DNA of 64,000 bases from Streptomyces sp. R44 (GTDB taxonomy: Bacteria > Actinomycetota > Actinomycetes > Streptomycetales > Streptomycetaceae), in NCBI RefSeq assembly GCF_041053105.1, contig NZ_CP163444.1, positions 8,650,501 to 8,714,500 on the forward strand, given 5' to 3'. The notes under the pieces were generated by a model. The model was not told where the DNA came from, did not search any database, and saw nothing but the letters and a program-made list of their open reading frames with translations. Within the stretch, counting starts at the first letter, position 1. Each line of letters begins with the position of its first letter. Position numbers and translations under genes: made by a program. Below are positions 8,403 through 16,063 of the stretch, piece after piece.

Positions 8403-8454
8403 CCGGAGAGGTTCTCCGTATTCTAGCCGACGCAAAACCGGAGACCGTCTCCGG
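8403..8454. promoter_or_regulatory. Two TetR operator-like inverted repeats
   Basis: CCGGAGA-ggt-TCTCCG at 8403-8418 and CCGGAGA-ccg-TCTCCGG at 8438-8454 are two copies of one dyad with 7-bp arms and a 3-bp centre, 35 bp apart. They sit between the divergent TetR and LLM genes. Confidence 0.75.
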
Positions 8455-8474
8455 ATAGCTTCTGAGGAGTACGG

Positions 8475-9428
8475 ATGACTGACGACGCACGGACCGGGCT
8501 CGGCCGTGTCGGGATCTGGACCTTCGCCTATGAGGGACAACCCGCCGGCCGCGTACGTGAATCGGCCGCGGAGCTGGAGGAGTTGGGCTACGGGGCGATC
8601 TGGTACGGGGAGGCCTTCGGTCGTGACACGGTGGGCCAGGCGTGGTTACTGCTGTCGGCGACCCGTCGGATCACCGTCGCGTCCGGCATCGCCAACATCG
8701 CCTTCCGGGACCCGATCGCCACGGCCAACGCGACCCGCACGCTCGGTGAGGCCTTCCCCGGACGCTACCTGCTCGGCCTGGGCGGGCACCGCGTCGACGA
8801 CACCGTGCACCTGGTGGACGGCTACCCCGTCCCGGCCCGGGGCAGGGCGGTCGCCACGATGCGCGCCTACCTCGACGCCATGGACGCCACCCCCGCCCAC
8901 GGCCCCGTACCGGAACCCGCCCCCCGCCGCGTACTGGCCGCCCTCGGCCCGAAGATGCTCCACCTGGCCGCCGAACGCACCTGGGGCGCGCACCCCTACT
9001 TCGTGCCCGTCGAGCACACCTCGCAAGCCCGGACGATCATGGGACCGGACGCCTTCCTCGGGGTCGAGCAGGCCGTCGTCCTGGACACCGACCTCGGCCG
9101 GGCCCGGGAAGTGGCCACGGAACACGTCGCCGGATACGTCGCCATGGCGCCGCACCAGCAGGCGAACGTCCGAAGGCTCGGCTTCGGTGACGAGGACATC
9201 ACGGGCGGCCCGAGCCGCCGGCTGGTGGATGCGATCGTCGCGTACGGCGACACGGAGGCGATCCGCCGCCGGGTGCAGGAGCACCTCGACGCGGGAGCCG
9301 ACCACGTCTGCGTGCAGGTACTGACCGCCGATCCGACGGCGCTGCCGGAACGAGAGTGGCGCGAACTCGCCGCCGCTCTTGTCGTGCCTTCGCCGTCGCG
9401 GAATTCCCATGAGCCAGCCCGCGGTTGA
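8475..9428 (+). CDS. LLM-class F420-dependent oxidoreductase (TIGR03620-like)
   Basis: 317 residues from ATG 8475, ribosome site CTGAGGAG just upstream. G-I-W-T-F-A-Y-E-G, E-L-E-E-L-G-Y-G-A-I-W-Y-G-E and G-R-Y-L-L-G-L-G-G-H are typical of the bacterial luciferase-like TIM-barrel enzymes that use F420 (or FMN). A-G-A-D-H-V-C-V-Q-V-L near the C-terminus is the usual last strand. Substrate unknown. Under the likely control of the divergent TetR. Confidence 0.85.
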   Translation: MTDDARTGLGRVGIWTFAYEGQPAGRVRESAAELEELGYGAIWYGEAFGRDTVGQAWLLLSATRRITVASGIANIAFRDPIATANATRTLGEAFPGRYLLGLGGHRVDDTVHLVDGYPVPARGRAVATMRAYLDAMDATPAHGPVPEPAPRRVLAALGPKMLHLAAERTWGAHPYFVPVEHTSQARTIMGPDAFLGVEQAVVLDTDLGRAREVATEHVAGYVAMAPHQQANVRRLGFGDEDITGGPSRRLVDAIVAYGDTEAIRRRVQEHLDAGADHVCVQVLTADPTALPEREWRELAAALVVPSPSRNSHEPARG

Positions 9429-9502
9429 CGCCGTCCGCGCGTCGGGGGGCTCGGCGGCCTCGGTAAGATCACGGGGTTTCGGCACGTCAGAGGGGGCAGC
9501 AC

Positions 9503-10060
9503 ATGACAGCGCAGGGGACCATCGCCATGGAGCGGATGGACGGATCGACCGCGGTGCATGCCCTGGAGGCGTTCAAGCTGATCTATGCCGAAGTGTTCGC
9601 CGAGCCTCCCTACGAGGAGACCGAGGACGGCGTCGCAGCGGCCTTCCGCCGATTCCCCGCCCAGGCCGGCAGGCGCGCCTTCCGTGCCGCCCTGGCCCGT
9701 ACGCAGGACGGCGAACCGGTGGGCATGGCGTACGGCCACCCGCTCGCCCCCGACACCCGGTGGTGGGACGAACTGGCCGAGCCGGTGCCCGACGACATGC
9801 GACGGGAGGACGGGCACCGCACCTTCGGGCTGATGGAACTCGCCGTGCGCGAACCGTGGCGGGGGTCCGGCATCGCACGGCGCCTGCACGAGACGCTCCT
9901 CGACGGCGTCGTGGCCGAGCGGGTGCTGTTGAACGTCCACCCGGGCGGCGAAGCGGCCTGTGCCGCCTACCGGTCCTGGGGCTACCGCAAGATCGGCGAG
10001 ACGAAGCCCTGGGGGACGGGCGCGGACCGCTATGACGTGATGCTGCTCGACCTGCGCTGA
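9503..10060 (+). CDS. GNAT-family N-acetyltransferase
   Basis: 185 residues from ATG 9503, with AGAGGGGG upstream. The acetyl-CoA binding segment reads L-M-E-L-A-V-R-E-P-W-R-G-S-G-I-A-R-R-L-H-E, matching the R/QxxGxG/A loop. A-C-A-A-Y-R-S-W-G-Y-R-K-I-G-E is the canonical last helix-strand of GNATs. Substrate cannot be told. Followed by a compact hairpin at 10116-10135. Confidence 0.85.
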   Translation: MTAQGTIAMERMDGSTAVHALEAFKLIYAEVFAEPPYEETEDGVAAAFRRFPAQAGRRAFRAALARTQDGEPVGMAYGHPLAPDTRWWDELAEPVPDDMRREDGHRTFGLMELAVREPWRGSGIARRLHETLLDGVVAERVLLNVHPGGEAACAAYRSWGYRKIGETKPWGTGADRYDVMLLDLR

Positions 10061-10115
10061 CGGCGGCCGATGGGCGCGGTGGACCCCGGCGGTGGAATCG
10101 ATCGGCGCGCGGACC

Positions 10116-10135
10116 GGCCGAGAGCACTCTCGGCC
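10116..10135. terminator. Hairpin between convergent genes
   Basis: GGCCGAGAG at 10116-10124 and CTCTCGGCC at 10127-10135 form a perfect 9-bp stem with a 2-nt centre. It is placed between the convergent GNAT and TIM-barrel genes, consistent with a bidirectional terminator. Confidence 0.55.
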
Positions 10136-10277
10136 GCCGCGGCTTGGCTTCGAGCCCGCTCCACGTCCTGGCGTCCCGGTCACACCGAACTCGTATGATC
10201 TGTCGCCGGCGAACCAGCCGACTCGCGGCGTGACGGCGCTGCCCGTGGGGAGCCGTGGTCCCCGCGCGGCGGGCCCG

Positions 10278-11303
10278 TCACCTCCGGTACCGCTGCGCCA
10301 CTGCCGTGAAGGCGGCCTTGGGTTCCCAGTCCATGTCGGGGTAGGTCTGCCCCCGGCGCCCTTCGAGGAGTTTGACGATGCCCAGGCCGGCCCGGTCCAA
10401 GTCGTCCCTGGGGTCGCCGTCCGGGCGGTGAGGGTAGCCGGGCAGGGCGAACAGGAACACGAACGCGCTGTCCACGCCCTCGGTCTCGAAGATCTCCAGC
10501 AGTTCGCTCAGATAGGCGGCCTGGCCGGCCTCGTCGCGCTCGTACATGCCGTTCAGCCGTACCGGGGCCTTGGTCTCCGGGTCGTGCTCGACCACTTCCA
10601 GCACCCGTCCGCCGCGGTCGCCCGCACCGCGGTAGGCCGCGGTGCCGAACCCGGTGACGGCGAGCGGCTTCGGGCCTTGAGCGAGGGTGCGTACGGCGTC
10701 CCGGAACCGGTCGGCGACCTCGGCGGAGCGGATCAGCTCGAACGTCACCACGTCGAAGGGAGTCCAGTCGACCTGCTCGAACTGGATGGCTGCGTAGGTG
10801 AGTCTGCCCTGGAATCGCTCGCGGATCGTGGCTGCGGCGTCGCGGAGGAATGCGTTGATGCGCACGCCGAGCTCGCGCATCGCTTCGGGCCGCCGCTCGG
10901 GCCGGCCCATCAGTTGCTCGACCCGTTCCTCGGGGCTCTCTCCGCGCAGGAACCCGCGGTTCATCACGCTCAGCTCGACTCCTGCGACGAACACGACCGT
11001 GGCTCCCTGCTGCCGGAGTCGTTCCGCTCGCTCGGCGCAGTCGCGGAAGAGCGTGAGGATCTGCTCCGGATCCAGCTCCAGCGGGTAGGGCGAGAACCAG
11101 ACCTCCAGGCCGAGCTCGGCGGCGGCACCGGCGGCCAGCTCCAATCGGTCCGGGTCGCCGCCGATGATCTGGACCGCGTTGCAGTGAAGGTCGTCGCGGA
11201 TGATGGCGAGTTCGCGCCGGACCACCCGGGGGTCGAAGTGTTCGCGGGACAGGTGGCCGTTCACGACGAATCCGGTGTCGTAGGTCATTCCTCTTGCTCG
11301 CAT
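10278..11303 (-). CDS. TIM-barrel glycosidase-like protein
   Basis: 341 residues; ATG 11303 preceded by GAGAGGA at a good distance (ATG 11288 is an alternative). Y-D-T-G-F-V-V-N-G-H-L-S-R-E-H-F-D-P-R-V-V-R-R-E-L opens the protein. N-A-V-Q-I-I-G-G-D-P-D-R-L, L-G-L-E-V-W-F-S-P-Y-P-L and W-T-P-F-D-V-V-T-F-E look like successive strands of a GH-type (beta/alpha)8 barrel. Similar actinobacterial proteins are often labelled abortive infection protein, but I see no basis for a phage-defence role here. The gene is divergent from a TetR regulator with a striking operator between them, so it is probably that regulator's target. Confidence 0.6.
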   Translation of the reverse strand: MRARGMTYDTGFVVNGHLSREHFDPRVVRRELAIIRDDLHCNAVQIIGGDPDRLELAAGAAAELGLEVWFSPYPLELDPEQILTLFRDCAERAERLRQQGATVVFVAGVELSVMNRGFLRGESPEERVEQLMGRPERRPEAMRELGVRINAFLRDAAATIRERFQGRLTYAAIQFEQVDWTPFDVVTFELIRSAEVADRFRDAVRTLAQGPKPLAVTGFGTAAYRGAGDRGGRVLEVVEHDPETKAPVRLNGMYERDEAGQAAYLSELLEIFETEGVDSAFVFLFALPGYPHRPDGDPRDDLDRAGLGIVKLLEGRRGQTYPDMDWEPKAAFTAVAQRYRR

Positions 11304-11347
11304 GGTGACGTCCTCTCTGCCGGTCTCAGGTGATCGAGACTGACAGG

Positions 11348-11396
11348 AAAACTGCGTGCACGCAAATTTGCGTGCACGCAGTTTTGCGTGGGCGCA
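11348..11396. promoter_or_regulatory. 38-bp perfect palindrome with three phased 12-bp operator units
   Basis: Positions 11348-11385 form a perfect 38-bp palindrome centred at 11366/11367. Within and next to it TGCGTGCACGCA occurs at 11353-11364 and 11369-11380, and a degenerate TGCGTGGGCGCA at 11385-11396, all with an exact 16-bp spacing. It lies between the divergent TIM-barrel and TetR genes and is very probably the TetR binding site. Confidence 0.85.
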
Positions 11397-11419
11397 GTCC
11401 TGTGTGGAACGCTGGCGTC

Positions 11420-12076
11420 GTGACGACACCACGACCAGGGCTGCGGGAGCGGAAGAAACAGGCCACACGCGAGGCGCTTCGCGAGGCGGCCCTGCGCCTG
11501 GCTGTGGAGCGCGGACCGGACCAGGTGCGGGTCGAGGAAATCGCCGAAGCCGCCGGGGTCTCGCCCCGTACCTACAACAACTACTTCGCCAGTCGCGAGC
11601 AGGCGATCGTCTCCGCTGTCACCGCGGACCGGGACGCGCGTATCGCGGCGGCGGTCGCCGCCCGGCCCGCAGGAGTACGCCTGGCCGACGCCGTCACCCA
11701 AGCGGTGGTCGAGCAGTACACGAACACCGGCGAGCGCGAACAGCAGGCGCTGCTGCTCATCACCAGCCGGACCGCGCTGTGCGACGCGTTCCTCGACGCC
11801 ACCGGCGACATCGAGCCCCCGCTCACGGCGGTGATCGCCGAACGAGTGGGTGACACCGGAGGGCACACGGCCCGCGTTCTGGCGGCAAGCGTGGCCGCGG
11901 CGGTTCGCATCGCTCTGGAGGGCTGGCTCCGGCCGGCCGGCGACGAAGAGGCCGCCGAGAGTTTCGGCGCCGGAGGACTCGTCGTGCCCTCCGGCTCACT
12001 GCCCGACCAGCTCCGCGCGGCACTGGCCCCGCTCGCGCCCGCGTTCGACGCCGCCGAGCGACGCACCCAGCCGTAA
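11420..12076 (+). CDS. TetR-family regulator
   Basis: 218 residues when started at GTG 11420 (V-T-T-P-R-P-G-L-R-E-R-K-K-Q). The frame is open further upstream, but that part would translate the palindromic operator. HTH: V-R-V-E-E-I-A-E-A-A-G-V-S-P-R-T-Y-N-N-Y-F. The 38-bp palindrome begins 72 bp upstream of the start and is shared with the divergent TIM-barrel gene. Autoregulation is inferred; ligand unknown. Confidence 0.88.
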   Translation: MTTPRPGLRERKKQATREALREAALRLAVERGPDQVRVEEIAEAAGVSPRTYNNYFASREQAIVSAVTADRDARIAAAVAARPAGVRLADAVTQAVVEQYTNTGEREQQALLLITSRTALCDAFLDATGDIEPPLTAVIAERVGDTGGHTARVLAASVAAAVRIALEGWLRPAGDEEAAESFGAGGLVVPSGSLPDQLRAALAPLAPAFDAAERRTQP

Positions 12077-12131
12077 AAGCCGACCTGACGGGGGCACCCG
12101 CTGGACTGGGCTTCCCGAATACGATCAGAAG

Positions 12132-12656
12132 GTGACCACGTTGTTCCTGACGATCGGTCTGCCCGGGGCCGGCAAGACCACAAAAGCTCGGCAACTCGCC
12201 GAGGAGCACAGCGCCCTGCGGCTGACGCCGGACGAGTGGATGATTCCGCTGTTCGGCGAACCGGAGGCGGAGGGGAAGCGCGACGTGCTGGAGGGCCGGC
12301 TGCTCTGGGTCGGTCTGGAGGCGCTCAGGCTCGGAACCGACGTGGTCCTGGACTTCGGATGCTGGTCCCGTGACGAGAGGTCCGCGATCCGCTGGTTGGT
12401 GGAGTCCGTGGGGGCCTCCTGCCGCTTTGTGTACATGCCGGTGGACCACGAGACCCAGCGTGCCCGAATCGCCCATCGCCGGTCGGCCACCCCGGATCAG
12501 ACCTTCCCGATCAGCGAAGCGGATCTCGTGCACTGGAGGACGCTCTTCGAGGAGCCCGACGCCGCCGAACTCGGTGGGCATCGGAGGGGAGGTCCGCCTG
12601 CTGGTTGGCCGGGATGGCCGGAGTGGGCTGCCGATCGGTGGCCGTCGCTCGCGTGA
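12132..12656 (+). CDS. Small P-loop kinase (AAA_33 / zeta-toxin-like fold)
   Basis: 174 residues from GTG 12132. Walker A is G-L-P-G-A-G-K-T-T-K-A-R-Q-L-A at the very N-terminus. L-T-P-D-E-W-M-I-P-L-F and V-V-L-D-F-G-C-W-S-R-D-E-R-S-A-I-R are the second conserved blocks of the polynucleotide-kinase/zeta-toxin-like ATP-binding family, whose members phosphorylate small molecules, nucleotides or drugs. No antitoxin-like partner is adjacent. Acceptor unknown. Confidence 0.75.
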   Translation: MTTLFLTIGLPGAGKTTKARQLAEEHSALRLTPDEWMIPLFGEPEAEGKRDVLEGRLLWVGLEALRLGTDVVLDFGCWSRDERSAIRWLVESVGASCRFVYMPVDHETQRARIAHRRSATPDQTFPISEADLVHWRTLFEEPDAAELGGHRRGGPPAGWPGWPEWAADRWPSLA

Positions 12657-12712
12657 ACCCAGCCTTGGCGCGGCTCAGTGCCGGGGCGGCAGCCGTGGGC
12701 GGCGCACTCAAT

Positions 12713-12738
12713 CGCCCGGCACGACGTCGTGCCGGGCG
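12713..12738. terminator. 26-bp perfect palindrome
   Basis: CGCCCGGCACGAC at 12713-12725 is followed directly by its exact complement to 12738. It stands in the 286-bp gap between the small kinase and the first gene of the biosynthetic cluster. It could be a terminator for the kinase gene or an operator for the methyltransferase. Confidence 0.5.
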
Positions 12739-12942
12739 GGCCGAACCGAAGGATCCCCGAACAGCCTCTGACGGCGTGGCGGGATTACGCCTATCGCGTG
12801 GACGTTGTGCGCGGCGGGGGAGCGGTACGGGCGGGGCGCCGGCAGGGCTCGTAATCTCGGGCCGTCCTGAGGCTCGCCGGCCATGGGCTGGGGCCGCCGG
12901 GCAGGGGACGCCCCCGCCGACGCACACACACGAGGACCCGTC

Positions 12943-13674
12943 ATGACCGCACAGGACACCGCTCCGACCCTGCTCACACGCGACCGGCTCGACGAGGTCG
13001 AGGGATGGTTCTTCGACGCCGACCGGTTCCTCTTCGACTGGCTCCTGACACACCAGACCGCCCACGGCATGCAGGGTGACCTGCTGGAACTCGGCGTCTA
13101 CAAGGGCAAGAGCGCCATCGTCATCGGCTACCACGCCGCAGACGGCGAGCGGTTCACCGTGTGCGACCTGTTCGACGCGGGCGAGGCGCCCGACGACTCC
13201 ACGGCCACCGAGATGCGGGTGTACTACCCGACCCTGACCCGCCAGGTGTTCGAAGCCAACTACCTGCGCTTCCACCGTCGGCTGCCGACCGTGATCCAGG
13301 GGCCCTCCTCCGAGGTCACCGGCCATGTGCCCGCCCGCAGTTGCCGCTTCATGCACATCGACGCCTCGCACCTGTACCACCACGTCCGCGACGACATCAC
13401 CGCTGCCCGCGAGCTGCTGACCGAGGACGGGGTGGTCGCGCTCGACGACTTCCGCAGCCCCCACACCCCCGGAGTCGCGGCGGCCACGTGGGAGGCGGTC
13501 CTCACCGCCGGCCTCAAGCCGGTGGTGCTCACGGAGAGCAAGCTGTACGGAACCTGGGGCGCCGCCGAGGTCCTGCGCGACACCCTCGCCGCACGCCTGA
13601 CCACCCACCCCACCCTCTGGGGCGTGACCGAGGACGTCGCCGGCCACACCCTGCTGCGGGTCCACTCCCGCTGA
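12943..13674 (+). CDS. Class I SAM-dependent O-methyltransferase (TylF-like / Methyltransf_24)
   Basis: 243 residues from ATG 12943, with CGAGGA upstream. D-L-L-E-L-G-V-Y-K-G-K-S-A-I-V-I-G is the SAM-binding motif I in the form used by TylF/NovP-like and related enzymes. C-R-F-M-H-I-D-A-S-H-L-Y and D-G-V-V-A-L-D-D-F carry the acidic metal/catalytic positions of the family. It would methylate a hydroxyl on a small metabolite. It converges on the minus-strand operon of the biosynthetic cluster and marks its probable left edge; whether it belongs is inference from position. Confidence 0.75.
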   Translation: MTAQDTAPTLLTRDRLDEVEGWFFDADRFLFDWLLTHQTAHGMQGDLLELGVYKGKSAIVIGYHAADGERFTVCDLFDAGEAPDDSTATEMRVYYPTLTRQVFEANYLRFHRRLPTVIQGPSSEVTGHVPARSCRFMHIDASHLYHHVRDDITAARELLTEDGVVALDDFRSPHTPGVAAATWEAVLTAGLKPVVLTESKLYGTWGAAEVLRDTLAARLTTHPTLWGVTEDVAGHTLLRVHSR

Positions 13675-13758
13675 CCGCCCCACCCCCCACCGCCGGGCCG
13701 AGTGGCGGATCCGTTCCCGGCCGAAGCCGCCCCGGATGCGTCAGCGGCCCGTCCGGTA

Positions 13759-14688
13759 CTACGCCGCCTCGCCCCGGCTCCCCTCGCGGATGACCCGCAG
13801 GACCCGCAGGTAGAAGGCCGCGTAGCTGGTGTCGGAGTGGACGGCCAGTTCCCTGGCGACCGGGTGGCGTGCCGGGAGGCGGTTGATCGGGACCGTCATC
13901 GCGGCATGGTGCTCCACGTGGAAGTTGTTGCCGTTCGTGAACCAGCGGCTGAACCAGCTTCCACTGATCGTACGGGTGTTGCGCAGCACGTCCGTACTGT
14001 CGCTGTCGCACAGCACGTGCTCCGGCAGCTCCAGCAGGAAGTGCACGGGGAGGGACAGCAGAAGCGGGGCGACCCACAGGAGCAGGACCGTCGTGCCGTG
14101 CCCCCAGCACGCCAGGACCAGCGCGGCCGCGACGAACACGGCGAAGGCACGGTACTCCGCGATGACGTGGCGTCGGGCCCGCTCGCCGATCTGCCCGGTC
14201 GTGTACGTCCAGGTTCCCCGGCAGCCGGCGGCCATGTCCCGCCCGACCCCGATGAGCCGTCCGGGACTGCAGGCGGCCCGCAGCAGACTGCCCCAGGTCA
14301 GAGGTGCACGCGTGTCGAAGCCGAAGAACTCCGAGTCGTCGGGCGTGCCCAGGTACTTGTGGTGCTGGAGGTGCTGCACCCGGTAGTGGCTGTACGCGGA
14401 CAGCAGCGGGAGTCCGAGGAGGAATCCCACCGGCCGGTGGGGCGCGCTGCGTGAGAACGCGGAGTGGTGCAGGCACTGGTGCTGGAGCTCCACCATGTGC
14501 GTGTACATCGCGGTCAGCAGCAGGACACCGATCGAAGCACTCCACCAGGTGCCGGTCAGGGCGAGGAAGCCGCCGAGTCCGGTGACGAGGAGTGCCAGAG
14601 CGACCTTCAGCAGAAAGACGCGTTCGTCGCTCGGTGTGACCCGCGACCGTTCGAAGAGTGCTTCGGCGGTGATGTCGCCGGTGTTCAT
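13759..14688 (-). CDS. Membrane fatty-acid-desaturase-type di-iron oxygenase
   Basis: 309 residues; ATG 14688 is preceded by GAGGGG, better than ATG 14700. Three histidine boxes are intact: H-Q-C-L-H-H, H-L-Q-H-H and H-V-E-H-H. Four hydrophobic spans (about residues 25-65, 90-110, 175-200, 205-225) place it in the membrane. Such enzymes desaturate or hydroxylate acyl chains or unactivated C-H bonds. It is the last gene of the minus-strand operon, behind an N-hydroxylase and two ATP-grasp ligases, so tailoring of the cluster product or its acyl part is more likely than membrane lipid metabolism. Confidence 0.82.
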   Translation of the reverse strand: MNTGDITAEALFERSRVTPSDERVFLLKVALALLVTGLGGFLALTGTWWSASIGVLLLTAMYTHMVELQHQCLHHSAFSRSAPHRPVGFLLGLPLLSAYSHYRVQHLQHHKYLGTPDDSEFFGFDTRAPLTWGSLLRAACSPGRLIGVGRDMAAGCRGTWTYTTGQIGERARRHVIAEYRAFAVFVAAALVLACWGHGTTVLLLWVAPLLLSLPVHFLLELPEHVLCDSDSTDVLRNTRTISGSWFSRWFTNGNNFHVEHHAAMTVPINRLPARHPVARELAVHSDTSYAAFYLRVLRVIREGSRGEAA

Positions 14689-14731
14689 GATCCCCCTCAT
14701 TCGTCCACGGCGGTCGTGTCGGCCGCCGGGT

Positions 14732-15997
14732 CTACTTCCAGGTCACCGCGGTGGCGCCGTGTTCGACCCGGTACGCCTCGCGTCCGGTGACGGAGTTGAT
14801 GATGCGAGCGCTGCGCCACGCCGCGAGGCTCAGCAGGCTGTCGTTGAGGCCGTGGCTGCGCTCCGCGAAGCTCTGGGCGTACACGCTCAGATGAGGCGGC
14901 CCGTCGAAGGCCACGGAGTAGTCGGGCCGGACGTCGAGCCGGCCGTCCGTGAGGGACAGCCGGTCCTGGAGCGGCTTGAGGTACTCGGGGATCCGGCTGT
15001 CGTACCCGGTGCAGAAGATCACCAGGTCGACGGGGAGGCGCTCGACGGTCTCCCGGTCGGCGTCGTGCAGGTCGACCACGAGCCGGGAGCCGTCCCGTTC
15101 CATGCCGACGGCTCGTCGGCTGGTGAGGAGACGGTGGCGCAGGGGCGATGCCAGGACGTGGTCCAGGTGGTAGAGGCGCTGGTAGAGCGTGGCCATCAGG
15201 GTGTCGGTGATGCCGTCGCCGCCGGCGTTCCGCTGCTCCGCGAGCAGTGCTTCGCGGCGCGTGGCCGGCAGGTGGCTGAAGTACTCGACGTAGTTCGAGG
15301 AGAACCATTCGTTCGTGAACGGCGAGTCGTCCAGCGGCTGGAACCCGGCCCTGCTGGAGATCCACGTCAGCTCCGCGGGCAGGCCGTGCTCGTCGCGCAG
15401 CAGGTGGTTGACGACCTCGGCACCGCTCTGGCCGGCTCCGACGACGAGGACGCGCCGACCCTTCCACTCCGGAGTCAGCCTGGCCAGGTCGGAGCTGTGG
15501 ATGACCTGGTGTCCCTTGTGGGTCCGCGCGAAGGCGGGCAGACGGGGCTCCGACCCCGATCCGAGGACGAGGCTCCGTGCCGTGTAGCCGGCCCCGCCCG
15601 CCCATGTGACCCGGAACCCGTCGTCCGACGCGGTCACGGACTCCACCCGCCGGCCCCACTCGACCGAGGGGAGCTGGGCCGCGGCCCACTGGTAGTACTG
15701 CTCGAACTCGCGTCGGGAGCAGCTGATCCCGTTGGCCTCCAGGAAGCGGAAGATCCTTCCCTCCTGGACGAGGAAGTTCAGGAAGGAGAATCTGCTCTTC
15801 GGGTCCACGAGGGTGACGAGATCCCTGAAGACGGTGACCGTCAACTGGGAGTCGGGCAGCATCAGCCCCGGGTGCCAGCGGAACTCCGGTTTGGCGTCCA
15901 GGAATCGGGTGCGCAGCTCGGGCAGAGGATCGGCGAGCGCCGCCAGGCTCAGGTTCGCCGGGCCGACGCCGATACCGATCACGTCGAAGTCAGACAT
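14732..15997 (-). CDS. FAD/NADPH-dependent amino-acid N-hydroxylase (SidA/PvdA/IucD family)
   Basis: 421 residues from ATG 15997. G-I-G-V-G-P-A-N-L-S-L-A (residues 8-19) is the FAD motif with the Asn typical of ornithine/lysine N-hydroxylases. W-H-P-G-L-M-L-P-D-S-Q-L-T-V-T-V-F-R-D-L-V-T-L matches the active-site segment, V-G-A-G-Q-S-G-A-E the NADPH loop and C-T-G-Y the late conserved motif. It should hydroxylate a side-chain amine (ornithine, lysine or a diamine). No siderophore synthetase or uptake gene is near, so the hydroxylamine probably feeds the product of this cluster. Confidence 0.9.
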   Translation of the reverse strand: MSDFDVIGIGVGPANLSLAALADPLPELRTRFLDAKPEFRWHPGLMLPDSQLTVTVFRDLVTLVDPKSRFSFLNFLVQEGRIFRFLEANGISCSRREFEQYYQWAAAQLPSVEWGRRVESVTASDDGFRVTWAGGAGYTARSLVLGSGSEPRLPAFARTHKGHQVIHSSDLARLTPEWKGRRVLVVGAGQSGAEVVNHLLRDEHGLPAELTWISSRAGFQPLDDSPFTNEWFSSNYVEYFSHLPATRREALLAEQRNAGGDGITDTLMATLYQRLYHLDHVLASPLRHRLLTSRRAVGMERDGSRLVVDLHDADRETVERLPVDLVIFCTGYDSRIPEYLKPLQDRLSLTDGRLDVRPDYSVAFDGPPHLSVYAQSFAERSHGLNDSLLSLAAWRSARIINSVTGREAYRVEHGATAVTWK

Positions 15998-16063
15998 GCG
16001 GCCTCTCTCTGTTGCAGGGGGACGGGTGGGAAGGCCGTCGTGTGTCTCTCATGGGGGCGTCCC

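Noticed and set aside
10278..11303. Abortive-infection phage defence gene
   Set aside because: The sequence looks like a TIM-barrel glycosidase relative; the name rests only on annotation habit.
14732..15997. Siderophore cluster reading of the N-hydroxylase
   Set aside because: No siderophore synthetase, acyl-hydroxamate transferase or iron uptake genes nearby.
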